Under the pieces are notes generated by a model, which did no database searches, was not told the DNA's origin, and saw only the letters and a list, made by a program, of their open reading frames with translations. From Parabacteroides bouchesdurhonensis (GTDB taxonomy: Bacteria; Bacteroidota; Bacteroidia; Bacteroidales; Tannerellaceae): a DNA stretch of 64,000 nt. A program made the position numbers and the translations under genes. This document shows, in pieces, positions 54,901-63,782 of this stretch (its first letter is position 1; every line of letters starts with the position of its first letter). The DNA is taken from NCBI RefSeq assembly GCF_900186615.1, contig NZ_LT896588.1:1263347-1327346 (forward strand). The letters are read 5' to 3'.

Positions 54901-55052
54901 CCGTACCAATTTTAGGTACGGGCTGGATTATATATGTAGACGGCCTTTTTTTAAGACCGGAATAATCATTGATATTTGGTGTGGCCACCAATGTTAGGTA
55001 ATGAGCCTAACATTGGTTTTGCACCTGTAAAGCACATCTATACGTGCTTTAC
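54901..55052. repeat. Three further hairpins between the fimbrillin genes
   Basis: CCGTACC/GGTACGG (54901-54907 with 54915-54921); CCAATGTTAGG/CCTAACATTGG (54988-54998 with 55006-55016, then TTTT); GTAAAGCAC/GTGCTTTAC (55027-55035 with 55044-55052). All are exact. No ORF is seen in the 54600-55078 gap. Confidence 0.65.
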
Positions 55053-55078
55053 ATTTCCATGAACCAAAACATAAAAAC

Positions 55079-56035
55079 TTATATAAAATTTTTAGATATA
55101 TTATTTTCTTCTTTAGGAATCCAATTGTCTATCAATATTTTATCCAGTAGTAAAGAATTTCCGTTAAAAGTCAATTTATACTGATATTTATATCCTTTTT
55201 GCCATTCCGTATTTGTTGGAATTAAATATCTATATGTTTTATTGTTAATAAAGAAAAGTGCTTCAATATCTCCTTCTTCAATGATATTGTTTGTTGGAAT
55301 TACCATTATTTGTATTGGCCTACAGTGTGTTGTAGTTAACTGAATAGGTGATTCTGTAGTTAATTTTGTAGGAGAACAGATTCCTGTAGAACCGGTAATT
55401 GTTCCGGAAGCTATATCCATCGTACCCTCACTATATAATTTATTTCCTCCTGCCTTATTTCCTAATTGGATACCATTTAGCAAAAAGCTGTCTGCTTTTA
55501 TATCTGTTTTTACTTCAAAGGAGATAAGAGATAAAGCGTGATTCATTGTGAGTAGGGCTATTGGTGACATATTGTTTACACTTTTTTGTCCGGTTGCTAG
55601 TGTTCCATACATATAATCATCAGTTTGTGTTGCATCTGGGGATATTTTAACAGGGATGTGTGTTGCATTAAAATCTGTTTGTGGTTGATATGGATAGTAA
55701 GCGTATACAGTTGTTATTTCTGAGTTAAGAGAAATATCCGGTTCTTGTTTCCAACAAATTTTGCTGTTTTCCAGATAGGCTGTTGATTTTACATTTTTGT
55801 AATCTATATTTTTCCGATAAACTTCTCCTACATTGCCTGATGTTACGTGTAATCCGATAATAGCTCCATTTGTGAATTCCTGTATTAAGTTAGGTGATTT
55901 TGTTGTTAAGACTTTTGTATATATCTGTAATGGTTTTTCTTTGAACTCAAAGCTATCTATAGATATAAGACAATTGTCGCCTGAACAACTATATATACCT
56001 GCTGTGAGAATCATGAATAATAGTAACTTTTTCAT
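55079..56035 (-). CDS. Fimbrillin-family (Mfa-like) lipoprotein, copy 2
   Basis: 318 residues from ATG 56035 (MKKLLLFMILTAG); the longer frame to 56059 lacks a sensible leader. Lipobox IYSC (Cys17). Motifs parallel copy 1: IGLHVTSGNVGEVY, VYAYYPYQPQ, DYMYGTLATGQ, LTMNHALSLISFEV, NKTYRYLIPTNTEWQKGYKYQYKL. First gene of the pair, divergent from the AraC-type regulator 208 bp away, which may control it. Confidence 0.83.
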   Translation of the reverse strand: MKKLLLFMILTAGIYSCSGDNCLISIDSFEFKEKPLQIYTKVLTTKSPNLIQEFTNGAIIGLHVTSGNVGEVYRKNIDYKNVKSTAYLENSKICWKQEPDISLNSEITTVYAYYPYQPQTDFNATHIPVKISPDATQTDDYMYGTLATGQKSVNNMSPIALLTMNHALSLISFEVKTDIKADSFLLNGIQLGNKAGGNKLYSEGTMDIASGTITGSTGICSPTKLTTESPIQLTTTHCRPIQIMVIPTNNIIEEGDIEALFFINNKTYRYLIPTNTEWQKGYKYQYKLTFNGNSLLLDKILIDNWIPKEENNISKNFI

Positions 56036-56242
56036 TTTTATTCTATTTTTGTAATTCATTTGTTACGAATGCAAATATCTGGCAGTTTTAGAAGAAAGAA
56101 GGAGCAATAGATATAAATTGACGGTGAAATCGTATAAAAATTCATGGTTCAAATAATCTACTAGCGTCATATTATCCGGTAAAGAAGCAAATGAAACATT
56201 TAAGGTTTCATTTTGTTTATATTATAGAAGAGGATTACTATT

Positions 56243-57361
56243 ATGTTGGACAAAATTCAGTTTTTATTAAGTTTACAAATATTGGGGTTCTGTTTTTTTG
56301 GAGGTCTTACTTTATTATTGAAAGCTCGTGATAACCGGGCTAAACAGATTCTTGGTTGGAGTATGTTGCTGTGGGCTTTTTTAGCAGCAGTACGTGTCTC
56401 TGTCAATTTATATGTAAATGATTCAAAAGAAGTTTTCCATCCTGATGTTCTTGTTACCGGTTGCCTTGTCTCTGCTAGTTTGGCTTGCTATGTAATAGAA
56501 GTACTTAGACCTAGATATTTAACATTGAAACGTTTTTTGCTCTTTATAAGTCCTTTATTAATTAGCGGTTTATCATTTTTTATTTATCGTTTGGCCGGAG
56601 GAGAAATACATGTTTATTATTCTTTGAAGGATGTTTTTGTCAATTTTGATTTAGATATGTTTTTACGTTTGGTATTGTTGCTATTTACATTAATATATAT
56701 GACTTTACCTGTGTATCTGGTGTTGAAATATAGTAAGGAATTTACAAAATACTTAAGCGAAAATGTTTCTAATCCGGAGGACTATGATTTGAACTGGTTG
56801 AAGAAAATCATGGTCATTTTAGTAATTTTATATGTCTTTTATCTGGTACTTTTGTTGACGGATAAACCTATACTTTATGTGATTGATAAAGCAATACTTC
56901 TTATAGTATGGTATTATTTCTTTTATAAAGCATTATTTCTTAAGGTTATAGAATTGGATCATTCTTTTGAAAAAGGTTGGGATTTGTCTTATTGTAATGA
57001 AAATGACGAAGAGGATGACGAACAACATTCTATGCTCACTAAACGTTATGTTGAGGATGTATATACGTGGTTTGAACGGGAAAAACCTTATTTGAGAGAA
57101 GATTTGCGTCTTACTGACTTGCAGCGTGTATTTCCTATTAGTCGTTCTTATTTGTCTCAATTATTCAATAAAGAATTGGGATGTTCGTTTTCTGATTATG
57201 TAAATAGTTTTAGGATAGAAGAGAGTAAACGTTTGCTGGAAGCTGAACCAATGACAAGTATACAAGAAATTGCCGAACGTTCCGGTTTTCACTCTATCAG
57301 TACGTTTCGGCGTGCCTTTATAAAATGTACGGGAATGATGCCTTCCGAGTATAGAAAATAG
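56243..57361 (+). CDS. Membrane-anchored AraC-family regulator
   Basis: 372 residues: six to seven N-terminal membrane helices (from FLLSLQILGFCFFGGLTLLL to ILLIVWYYFFYKALFL), a short acidic linker (NENDEEDDEQ), then a C-terminal AraC DNA-binding domain (about 268-372) with FPISRSYLSQLFNKELG and ISTFRRAFIKCTGMMPSEYR as the two HTH units. Such 7TM-like AraC proteins sense a signal in the membrane and bind DNA nearby; divergence from the fimbrillin genes suggests they are the target. Confidence 0.88.
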   Translation: MLDKIQFLLSLQILGFCFFGGLTLLLKARDNRAKQILGWSMLLWAFLAAVRVSVNLYVNDSKEVFHPDVLVTGCLVSASLACYVIEVLRPRYLTLKRFLLFISPLLISGLSFFIYRLAGGEIHVYYSLKDVFVNFDLDMFLRLVLLLFTLIYMTLPVYLVLKYSKEFTKYLSENVSNPEDYDLNWLKKIMVILVILYVFYLVLLLTDKPILYVIDKAILLIVWYYFFYKALFLKVIELDHSFEKGWDLSYCNENDEEDDEQHSMLTKRYVEDVYTWFEREKPYLREDLRLTDLQRVFPISRSYLSQLFNKELGCSFSDYVNSFRIEESKRLLEAEPMTSIQEIAERSGFHSISTFRRAFIKCTGMMPSEYRK

Positions 57362-57379
57362 TAAACAGAATATAATAAA

Positions 57380-57412
57380 AAAGGACAGAAGAAAATAAAC
57401 TCCCTGTCCTTT
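57380..57412. terminator. Terminator between AraC gene and ychF
   Basis: AAAGGACAG (57380-57388) pairs with CTGTCCTTT (57404-57412) between convergent genes, with A/T runs outside on both sides. Confidence 0.75.
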
Positions 57413-57434
57413 ATATAAGTTCTGCTGTATTAGT

Positions 57435-58538
57435 TTAAACATTGAAACGGAAATGCATTATATCACCGTCTTGCACAATGTACTCTTTTCCTTCTACACT
57501 CATTTTACCGGCTTCTTTAACTGCATTTTCTGAGCCGTAGGAGATATAATCATCGTATTTAATAACTTCGGCACGAATAAATCCCTTTTCAAAATCTGTA
57601 TGAATAACACCTGCACATTGAGGAGCTTTCCAACCTTTATGGAAGGTCCAGGCACGAACTTCGTCTGGACCGGCAGTTAAAAAGGTTTGCAGATTCAATA
57701 ATTTATAGGCCGATTTAATCAAGCGGCTTACTCCGGATTCGTTCAAGCCTATTTCCTGTAAAAACATTTGCCGTTCTTCAAAGGTGTCAAATTCAGCAAT
57801 CTCGCTTTCTATTTTGGCAGCAACCACCAATATCTGGGCATCTTCATCTTTTACTGCCTCACGTACAGCTTCTACATATTTATTACCATTTACCGTACTA
57901 GCCTCGTCTACATTACAGATATACATTACAGGCTTGTTGGTTAATAAAAACAGATCATGAGCTATTTTTTCTTCATCTTTTGTGTCGAAAGAAACAGTAC
58001 GTGCACTTTTTCCTTGTTCTAAAGCCTCTTTGTATTTGCATAGTACTTCATAAGCTACTTTCGCTTGCTTATCGCCGCCGGTCTGCGCTTGTTTCTGTAC
58101 TTTGGCGATACGGCTGTCTATTGTTTCGAGGTCCTTAATTTGGAGCTCATAATCAATAATTTCTTTATCTCGAACCGGATCTACACGACCATCTACGTGA
58201 ACAATATTATCATCATCGAAACAACGCAATACGTGTAAGATAGCATCTGTTTCACGGATGTTTGCTAAAAACTTGTTGCCTAGCCCTTCTCCTTTACTGG
58301 CTCCTTTTACTAATCCCGCTATATCCACGATTTCCACAGTCGTAGGAATTACACGTTGCGGATGCTCGATTTCTGCCAATTTATTCAAACGTTCATCTGG
58401 AACAGTAATTACTCCAACATTCGGTTCAATTGTGCAGAACGGGAAGTTTGCTGATTGTGCTTTTGCATTTGATAAGCAATTGAAAAGAGTAGATTTTCCT
58501 ACATTTGGAAGACCCACGATACCACATTGTAAAGCCAT
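57435..58538 (-). CDS. ychF: YchF/OLA1-type ribosome-associated ATPase
   Basis: 367 residues. P-loop GLPNVGKSTLFN, switch DIAGLVKGASKGEGLGNKFL, the altered G4 motif ICNVDEAS (ATP over GTP), and a C-terminal TGS domain (RAWTFHKGWKAPQCAGVIH). Binds ribosomes; linked to stress responses. Monocistronic. Confidence 0.97.
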   Translation of the reverse strand: MALQCGIVGLPNVGKSTLFNCLSNAKAQSANFPFCTIEPNVGVITVPDERLNKLAEIEHPQRVIPTTVEIVDIAGLVKGASKGEGLGNKFLANIRETDAILHVLRCFDDDNIVHVDGRVDPVRDKEIIDYELQIKDLETIDSRIAKVQKQAQTGGDKQAKVAYEVLCKYKEALEQGKSARTVSFDTKDEEKIAHDLFLLTNKPVMYICNVDEASTVNGNKYVEAVREAVKDEDAQILVVAAKIESEIAEFDTFEERQMFLQEIGLNESGVSRLIKSAYKLLNLQTFLTAGPDEVRAWTFHKGWKAPQCAGVIHTDFEKGFIRAEVIKYDDYISYGSENAVKEAGKMSVEGKEYIVQDGDIMHFRFNV

Positions 58539-58675
58539 TTATAGTTGATTTAATTTATACATCTTTGTTTCAGCCCGTAAAGATAGTGAATTTTCATATT
58601 TCTTGTGGAAGATTCTTGATAGAATAAACCCGACTAGCGCAAAAGCTCATTGATAGGATATTTGGCCAGTGTAGA

Positions 58676-59842
58676 TTAGTTTTTGAATTTCAGGATCATC
58701 AGTACAGGATTATCTTCTTCTTGCAATTTGGAAGCAATCTTTTTCAGTTTTTCGTCAGCTATTTGGTTTTTGTTGTAGGCTTCTATCAAATCCATTGCAT
58801 TCAGTTGTACCAGGCCATATCCATAAGGAACAGCCGAGATATTGATGAATTTAGGATTCATGTTGTGGTTGTTTATATCATGGTTGTAATAGATAGGTTC
58901 GAACCATTCATCTGCTTTCCGATCGTACATATAAACCTTTTCCTCTCTTTCGATATTGGCTGCCATGTCACTCATTTTGATTTTTATATGCCGGGGTATC
59001 CTGCTTATCCAAGCGTAGCGGTCGTTCATACCGTGGAAGAATAGGAGAGGGGCTTCTTCGTTTGTACTTGGTAAGTGGATTGGAACCATTACAGGTTCTA
59101 ATGTCTGGTCCGGATGCATGACGAATACTGTGTCTAATGCAACGTTTGTCAGCCATATCCTGTCTGTGCAGTGGAATATTTGAGGTAAATCTCCGTAGGC
59201 TTCGCTGATGTGTCCGTCATCCCATATAATTTTGCGGTTACTGGCAATGAAACGGGGAATTTCTATTAAGAGGGTATCTATTGTTCTATTGTCTTTGGAG
59301 ATAATGAAATAAGGATAATACGGTTCTTTTGATCCTTCTTTATTATAACTGCATAAAAGATAATCCTGATTGAAGTCACAGACATTCATCTCCATTATAT
59401 TTGTATTGATTAGAGTACGGAGATATTTTCCGGAAAAGTCGTACACTTTCATACTGGTATAATCAGCTATAAATACTTCTTTCCGCTTCCAGTCCACTAT
59501 ATTGTAAATAATGGCATTATATTCTTCCGGTCCTTGCCCTCTTTTACATATGCGTCCTTGCAGTTTTTGTCCTTGCCTGTCGAACAGCAAGATTTCTCCA
59601 ACTTTTGCTCCTTTTATGACAATACCTTCCTCCGAAACTGAACCGAAGTCATCATTAACAAGCATTGAATCTGAAGTGGCTAACGGGAGATATTCCACTT
59701 CTGCTATATCTTGTAAATAAATGTCTTTAGATGGATAGTCTTTGGCTACATCAACCACTATTATATTACTTTTTATATCGCTTGTTTGTACACATGAACA
59801 ATATGACAATAAAAAAAATACACATATTAAGTGGTATTTCAT
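58676..59842 (-). CDS. Six-bladed beta-propeller lipoprotein
   Basis: 388 residues from ATG 59842 (MKYHLICVFFLLSYCSC); the longer frame is not plausible. Lipoprotein leader with Cys near residue 15-17. GRICKRGQGPEEY is the hallmark loop of the 6-bladed propeller group, followed by KVYDFSGKYLRTL. Function unknown; relatives are often near SusCD loci or sigma/anti-sigma genes, but this one follows polA by 13 bp and seems to be read with it. Confidence 0.8.
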   Translation of the reverse strand: MKYHLICVFFLLSYCSCVQTSDIKSNIIVVDVAKDYPSKDIYLQDIAEVEYLPLATSDSMLVNDDFGSVSEEGIVIKGAKVGEILLFDRQGQKLQGRICKRGQGPEEYNAIIYNIVDWKRKEVFIADYTSMKVYDFSGKYLRTLINTNIMEMNVCDFNQDYLLCSYNKEGSKEPYYPYFIISKDNRTIDTLLIEIPRFIASNRKIIWDDGHISEAYGDLPQIFHCTDRIWLTNVALDTVFVMHPDQTLEPVMVPIHLPSTNEEAPLLFFHGMNDRYAWISRIPRHIKIKMSDMAANIEREEKVYMYDRKADEWFEPIYYNHDINNHNMNPKFINISAVPYGYGLVQLNAMDLIEAYNKNQIADEKLKKIASKLQEEDNPVLMILKFKN

Positions 59843-59855
59843 GACATATTCTGAA

Positions 59856-62621
59856 TTAATGTGCTTCCAACCAGTTAATACCTTCGCCACAGTCAGCAAT
59901 GAGAGGAACTTGTAGTTTGATAACACCTTCCATTTCTTCCAGTACTATTTGTTTTACTTTCTCTAGTTCTTCTTTATAGACATTGAAGTTAAGTTCATCG
60001 TGTACTTGTAGAATCATTTTGCTTTTTATGCCTTCCTTTTCAAAGCGATTGAATATATGTATCATAGCCAGTTTAATAATATCAGCAGCACTTCCTTGAA
60101 TAGGAGCATTGATGGCATTTCGTTCAGCATAACCACGAACAACAGCATTGTGAGAGTTGATATCCGGTAAAAATCGTTTACGTTTGAATATTGTTTCTAC
60201 ATATCCTTTCTCTTTCGCTTTTGCGATACTTTCATCCATATATTCCCGGATACGTGGATAAGTTTGAAAGTAACCTTCTATAAGCTCTTTGGCTTCTGCG
60301 CGGGGTATATTTAAACGTTCAGATAAACCGAAGATAGAAATACCGTATATAATACCAAAATTCGCGGTCTTTGCTTTTCTTCGCATATCACTGCTAACTT
60401 CATTAATAGGCACTCCGTATATTTTAGCTGCTGTAGCGGCATGAATATCCGCTCCGCTCCGGAATGCTTCAATCATATGCTGATCACTGCTTAAATGAGC
60501 CATAATGCGTAATTCTATTTGAGAATAATCAGCCGAGAAAAATATGCAATTTGCATTATCTGCTGTAAATGCTTTTCGTATCTCTCTACCTAATTCATCT
60601 CGGACCGGAATATTTTGTAAGTTTGGATTAGTAGAACTTAAGCGTCCGGTAGCTGTTACTGCCTGATTATAGGATGTGTGTATCTTTCCGGTAGCAGAAC
60701 GGATTAATTCAGGCAAAGCATCAATATAAGTACTGAGTAATTTTTTAAGTCCACGATATTCCAGTAATTTTCCTATAATAGGATGTTTACTGCGCATTTT
60801 TTCCAGTATATCTTCGCTTGTGCTGTAACTTCCGTTTTTTGTCTTTTTGGCTTTTTCTTCTATTTTCAGGCGACTAAAAAGGATTTCTCCTACCTGGCGT
60901 GCAGAATTGATGTTGAATTTTATGCCCGCAAGTTCATATATCTCTTTCTCCAAACTTTTCATAACCGCGGTAAGTTCTTCCGAAGATTGCTTTAAAGCGA
61001 TAGTATCTATTGTGACACCCGTTGCTTCCATATCGGCAAGTACATATACTAAGGGCATTTCAATATCGTAAAATAAAGATTCAATACCTTCTTTTTTTAA
61101 TTGGGGAGCAAAGAAATTTTTTAGTCTTAATGTAATGTCAGCATCTTCGGCTGCGTATGAAGAAATTTTAGATAGGGGAACGTCTCGCATAGAAAGTTGC
61201 TTTTTCCCTTTGGGTCCTATTAATTCTTCGATGTGTACAGTCTTATATTTAAGATAAGTTTCCGCCAAATAATCCATGCCATGACGTAATTCAGGATTTA
61301 GCAAGTAGTGGGCAATCATTGTGTCGAATAGTGGACCATTTACTTTTACCTTATACTTACGAAGTACCAGAATATCAAATTTTATATTCTGTCCTATTTT
61401 CTGTATTTTCTCATTTTGTAGAACCGAAGAGAAGCGTTCCGTTACTTTAGATGCTTCAATTGAATTTTCCGGTACAGGCACATACCACGCTTCATTTTCT
61501 TTTACCGCAAATGACATTCCTACTAATTCTGCGTTTAATGGATCTATACTGTTAGTTTCCGTGTCAAAAGCAAAAAAATCCTGACTCATTAAAAATCGAG
61601 CTAAATCTAATTGTTTTTCCTCTGTATCAGCAATATAGTATTTGTGTGGAGTAGTATTTAAGTCCGCGAGAGTAGAATATTTTGAAGAACTCGGACTCTC
61701 GGTCTCAAATAATCCAAAGAGATCGCCCTGAATTGGACCTTTTGAAGCTGGCTTCTTAGGTTCTGCTTTCATTTTGTTAATGAATGTTTTAAATTCCAGT
61801 TCAGTGTAAATCTCTGTCAAACGTTCTTCATTCGGTTTTTCATAAACACAAAGAGAAGCATCAAATTGAATAGGAACATCCGTTTTGATAGTTGCCAGAA
61901 ATTTTGAGAAAAGTATCTGGTCAGCATTATCTTCTATTCTTTGTTTTTGCACTCCTTTCAGTTTATCCGTATTGGCTAATAGATTTTCTATTGTTCCAAA
62001 TTCAGTGAGTAATTTTTGTGCGGTTTTTTCTCCTATGCCGGGGCATCCGGGAATATTGTCTGAACTATCACCCATTAGCCCCAATAAGTCAATTACCTGA
62101 TTAGTGGAGGTTAGGCCATATTTGTTTAAAACCTCCGGTATTCCCATTACTTCATAATCTCCCCCAAAACGTGGACGGTACATGAAAATATGTTCCTCAA
62201 CAAGTTGTCCGTAATCTTTATCCGGTGTCATCATATATACATCGAATCCTTCTTTGGCTGCTTGTTTGGCAATAGTACCGATTACATCGTCTGCTTCATA
62301 TTTGGGTACTTCCAGAATCGGTATATTATAAGCTTGAATAATGTCTTTTATGATAGGTACGGATTGTTTGATTACTTCGGGCGTTTCTTCTCTCTGCGCT
62401 TTATATTGTTCAAAGGCTTCATGTCTGAAGGTGGGTCCTTTAGGATCGAAAGCCACTGCAATATGAGTTGGTGTTTCACGTTTTAATACATCTTCAAGGC
62501 TGTTTACAAAGCCGAAAATAGCAGAGGTGTTAACCCCTTTTGAGTTGATACGCGGAATCTTAATAAAAGCGTAATAGGACCGGTAAATCAACGCATATGC
62601 ATCTATGAGAAATAGCTTCAT
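59856..62621 (-). CDS. polA: DNA polymerase I
   Basis: 921 residues from ATG 62621 (MKLFLIDAYALIYRSYYAF); an upstream in-frame GTG at 62633 is less likely. Three domains: 5'-3' nuclease (1 to about 290), 3'-5' exonuclease with intact Asp-x-Glu (FDTETNS, about 352), and polymerase with DYSQIELRIMAH (about 695) and QVHDELNF (about 870). Okazaki-fragment and repair synthesis. Divergent from the polyprenyl synthetase gene. Confidence 0.98.
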   Translation of the reverse strand: MKLFLIDAYALIYRSYYAFIKIPRINSKGVNTSAIFGFVNSLEDVLKRETPTHIAVAFDPKGPTFRHEAFEQYKAQREETPEVIKQSVPIIKDIIQAYNIPILEVPKYEADDVIGTIAKQAAKEGFDVYMMTPDKDYGQLVEEHIFMYRPRFGGDYEVMGIPEVLNKYGLTSTNQVIDLLGLMGDSSDNIPGCPGIGEKTAQKLLTEFGTIENLLANTDKLKGVQKQRIEDNADQILFSKFLATIKTDVPIQFDASLCVYEKPNEERLTEIYTELEFKTFINKMKAEPKKPASKGPIQGDLFGLFETESPSSSKYSTLADLNTTPHKYYIADTEEKQLDLARFLMSQDFFAFDTETNSIDPLNAELVGMSFAVKENEAWYVPVPENSIEASKVTERFSSVLQNEKIQKIGQNIKFDILVLRKYKVKVNGPLFDTMIAHYLLNPELRHGMDYLAETYLKYKTVHIEELIGPKGKKQLSMRDVPLSKISSYAAEDADITLRLKNFFAPQLKKEGIESLFYDIEMPLVYVLADMEATGVTIDTIALKQSSEELTAVMKSLEKEIYELAGIKFNINSARQVGEILFSRLKIEEKAKKTKNGSYSTSEDILEKMRSKHPIIGKLLEYRGLKKLLSTYIDALPELIRSATGKIHTSYNQAVTATGRLSSTNPNLQNIPVRDELGREIRKAFTADNANCIFFSADYSQIELRIMAHLSSDQHMIEAFRSGADIHAATAAKIYGVPINEVSSDMRRKAKTANFGIIYGISIFGLSERLNIPRAEAKELIEGYFQTYPRIREYMDESIAKAKEKGYVETIFKRKRFLPDINSHNAVVRGYAERNAINAPIQGSAADIIKLAMIHIFNRFEKEGIKSKMILQVHDELNFNVYKEELEKVKQIVLEEMEGVIKLQVPLIADCGEGINWLEAH

Positions 62622-62695
62622 TACTTTTAACACGTTTTAGTGAGACAAAATCTTTGTAAATGTACGAAAAAACTCGCTTACTCAATAGTTTTTGT

Positions 62696-62703
62696 TACTT
62701 TTG
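62696..62703 (+). promoter_or_regulatory. Polyprenyl synthetase -7 box (TACTTTTG)
   Basis: TACTTTTG fits TAnnTTTG, 18 bp before the ATG at 62722, so the leader would be only about 10 nt. Confidence 0.5.
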
Positions 62704-62721
62704 CGAATCTTTGAATAGATT

Positions 62722-63696
62722 ATGGATGATAGAAGGAAAATAGAAGAACCAGTTGCAGTAGAGTTTAGACGCTTTAATGAGGATTTTGCAACTTCGCTTC
62801 ATAGTAATACTCATTGGTTACAGTCTGCTATTGATGTAATACAAAATTCCACGGGAAAGCATGTTCGTCCTTTGTTGGTACTTCTTACTGCCAAAGCTTG
62901 TGGACGGATTTCGGATAATACAATAAACTCGGCTGTTTTACTGGAGCTTTTACATACCGCAACATTAATTCACGATGACGTGATTGATGAAACGAAACAG
63001 CGTCGCGGCGTGCCTTCGTTGAATGCTATTTTTGATAACCGTATTTCTGTTTTGGTCGGTGATTATGTGCTTTCCACCGCTTTGATCCGGTCTTTTCAGA
63101 CTGGGGATCTACGTATTGTCGGAATCATATCTAACTTAGGCCGGGATTTATCCGAAGGAGAGATCAAGCAATTGGAAACTGCGGAGGAAAGTATCCTTGA
63201 TGAGAATTGTTATCTGCAAGTCATTAAAAAGAAAACAGCTACTTTGCTTTCCGCTTGTACAGAAATCGGCGCTATTTCGGCAGGAGCTTCTACGGACATG
63301 ATTACCCTTTGCCGGGAGTTTGGCGAGTATCTGGGGTATTGTTTCCAGATTAGGGACGATATATTCGATTATTTTAAAGGAGCTGATATTGGTAAACCAA
63401 CCGGGAATGATATTCGTGAGGGGAAGGTGACACTGCCTTTATTATATGCTTTGCGGCAGGGGAGGAAAGAAGAAACGGCCCGCTATATGGATATGATTAT
63501 ACGCAAAGATTTCATAGCAGAGAATATAGATTCGCTGATAGAATTTGCGAAGACGAATGGTGGTATTGAATATGCAGAGGCTCGTATGAGGGAATATCAT
63601 GACAAGGCGATGGAGCTTCTTTTGAAGTTGCCTGAGTCTGATGCCCGTACTTCATTAATCCAATTGGCGGATTATATTATGGCTCGTACTAAATAG
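62722..63696 (+). CDS. Trans-polyprenyl diphosphate synthase
   Basis: 324 residues. Both Asp-rich motifs are present, LIHDDVIDETKQRRG (DDxxD) and QIRDDIFDYF, plus GKHVRPLLVLL near the start. Builds the long isoprenoid tail, most likely of menaquinone in this group (ispB/octaprenyl-type). Chain length cannot be read with certainty. Confidence 0.93.
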   Translation: MDDRRKIEEPVAVEFRRFNEDFATSLHSNTHWLQSAIDVIQNSTGKHVRPLLVLLTAKACGRISDNTINSAVLLELLHTATLIHDDVIDETKQRRGVPSLNAIFDNRISVLVGDYVLSTALIRSFQTGDLRIVGIISNLGRDLSEGEIKQLETAEESILDENCYLQVIKKKTATLLSACTEIGAISAGASTDMITLCREFGEYLGYCFQIRDDIFDYFKGADIGKPTGNDIREGKVTLPLLYALRQGRKEETARYMDMIIRKDFIAENIDSLIEFAKTNGGIEYAEARMREYHDKAMELLLKLPESDARTSLIQLADYIMARTK

Positions 63697-63715
63697 AAAA
63701 TCTGAAGAGATAAAT

Positions 63716-63760
63716 AAAAAAGCATGATAGTGTCGTGTATTTGAACTATCATGCTTTTTT
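63716..63760. terminator. Bidirectional terminator
   Basis: AAAAAAGCATGATAGT (63716-63731) pairs exactly with ACTATCATGCTTTTTT (63745-63760) between convergent genes. Confidence 0.9.
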
Positions 63761-63782
63761 ATTTATTTTTGATGCGTTTATT

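Noticed and set aside
54780-55052. CRISPR array
   Set aside because: The hairpins have different sequences and no repeated unit with equal spacers; no cas genes are present.
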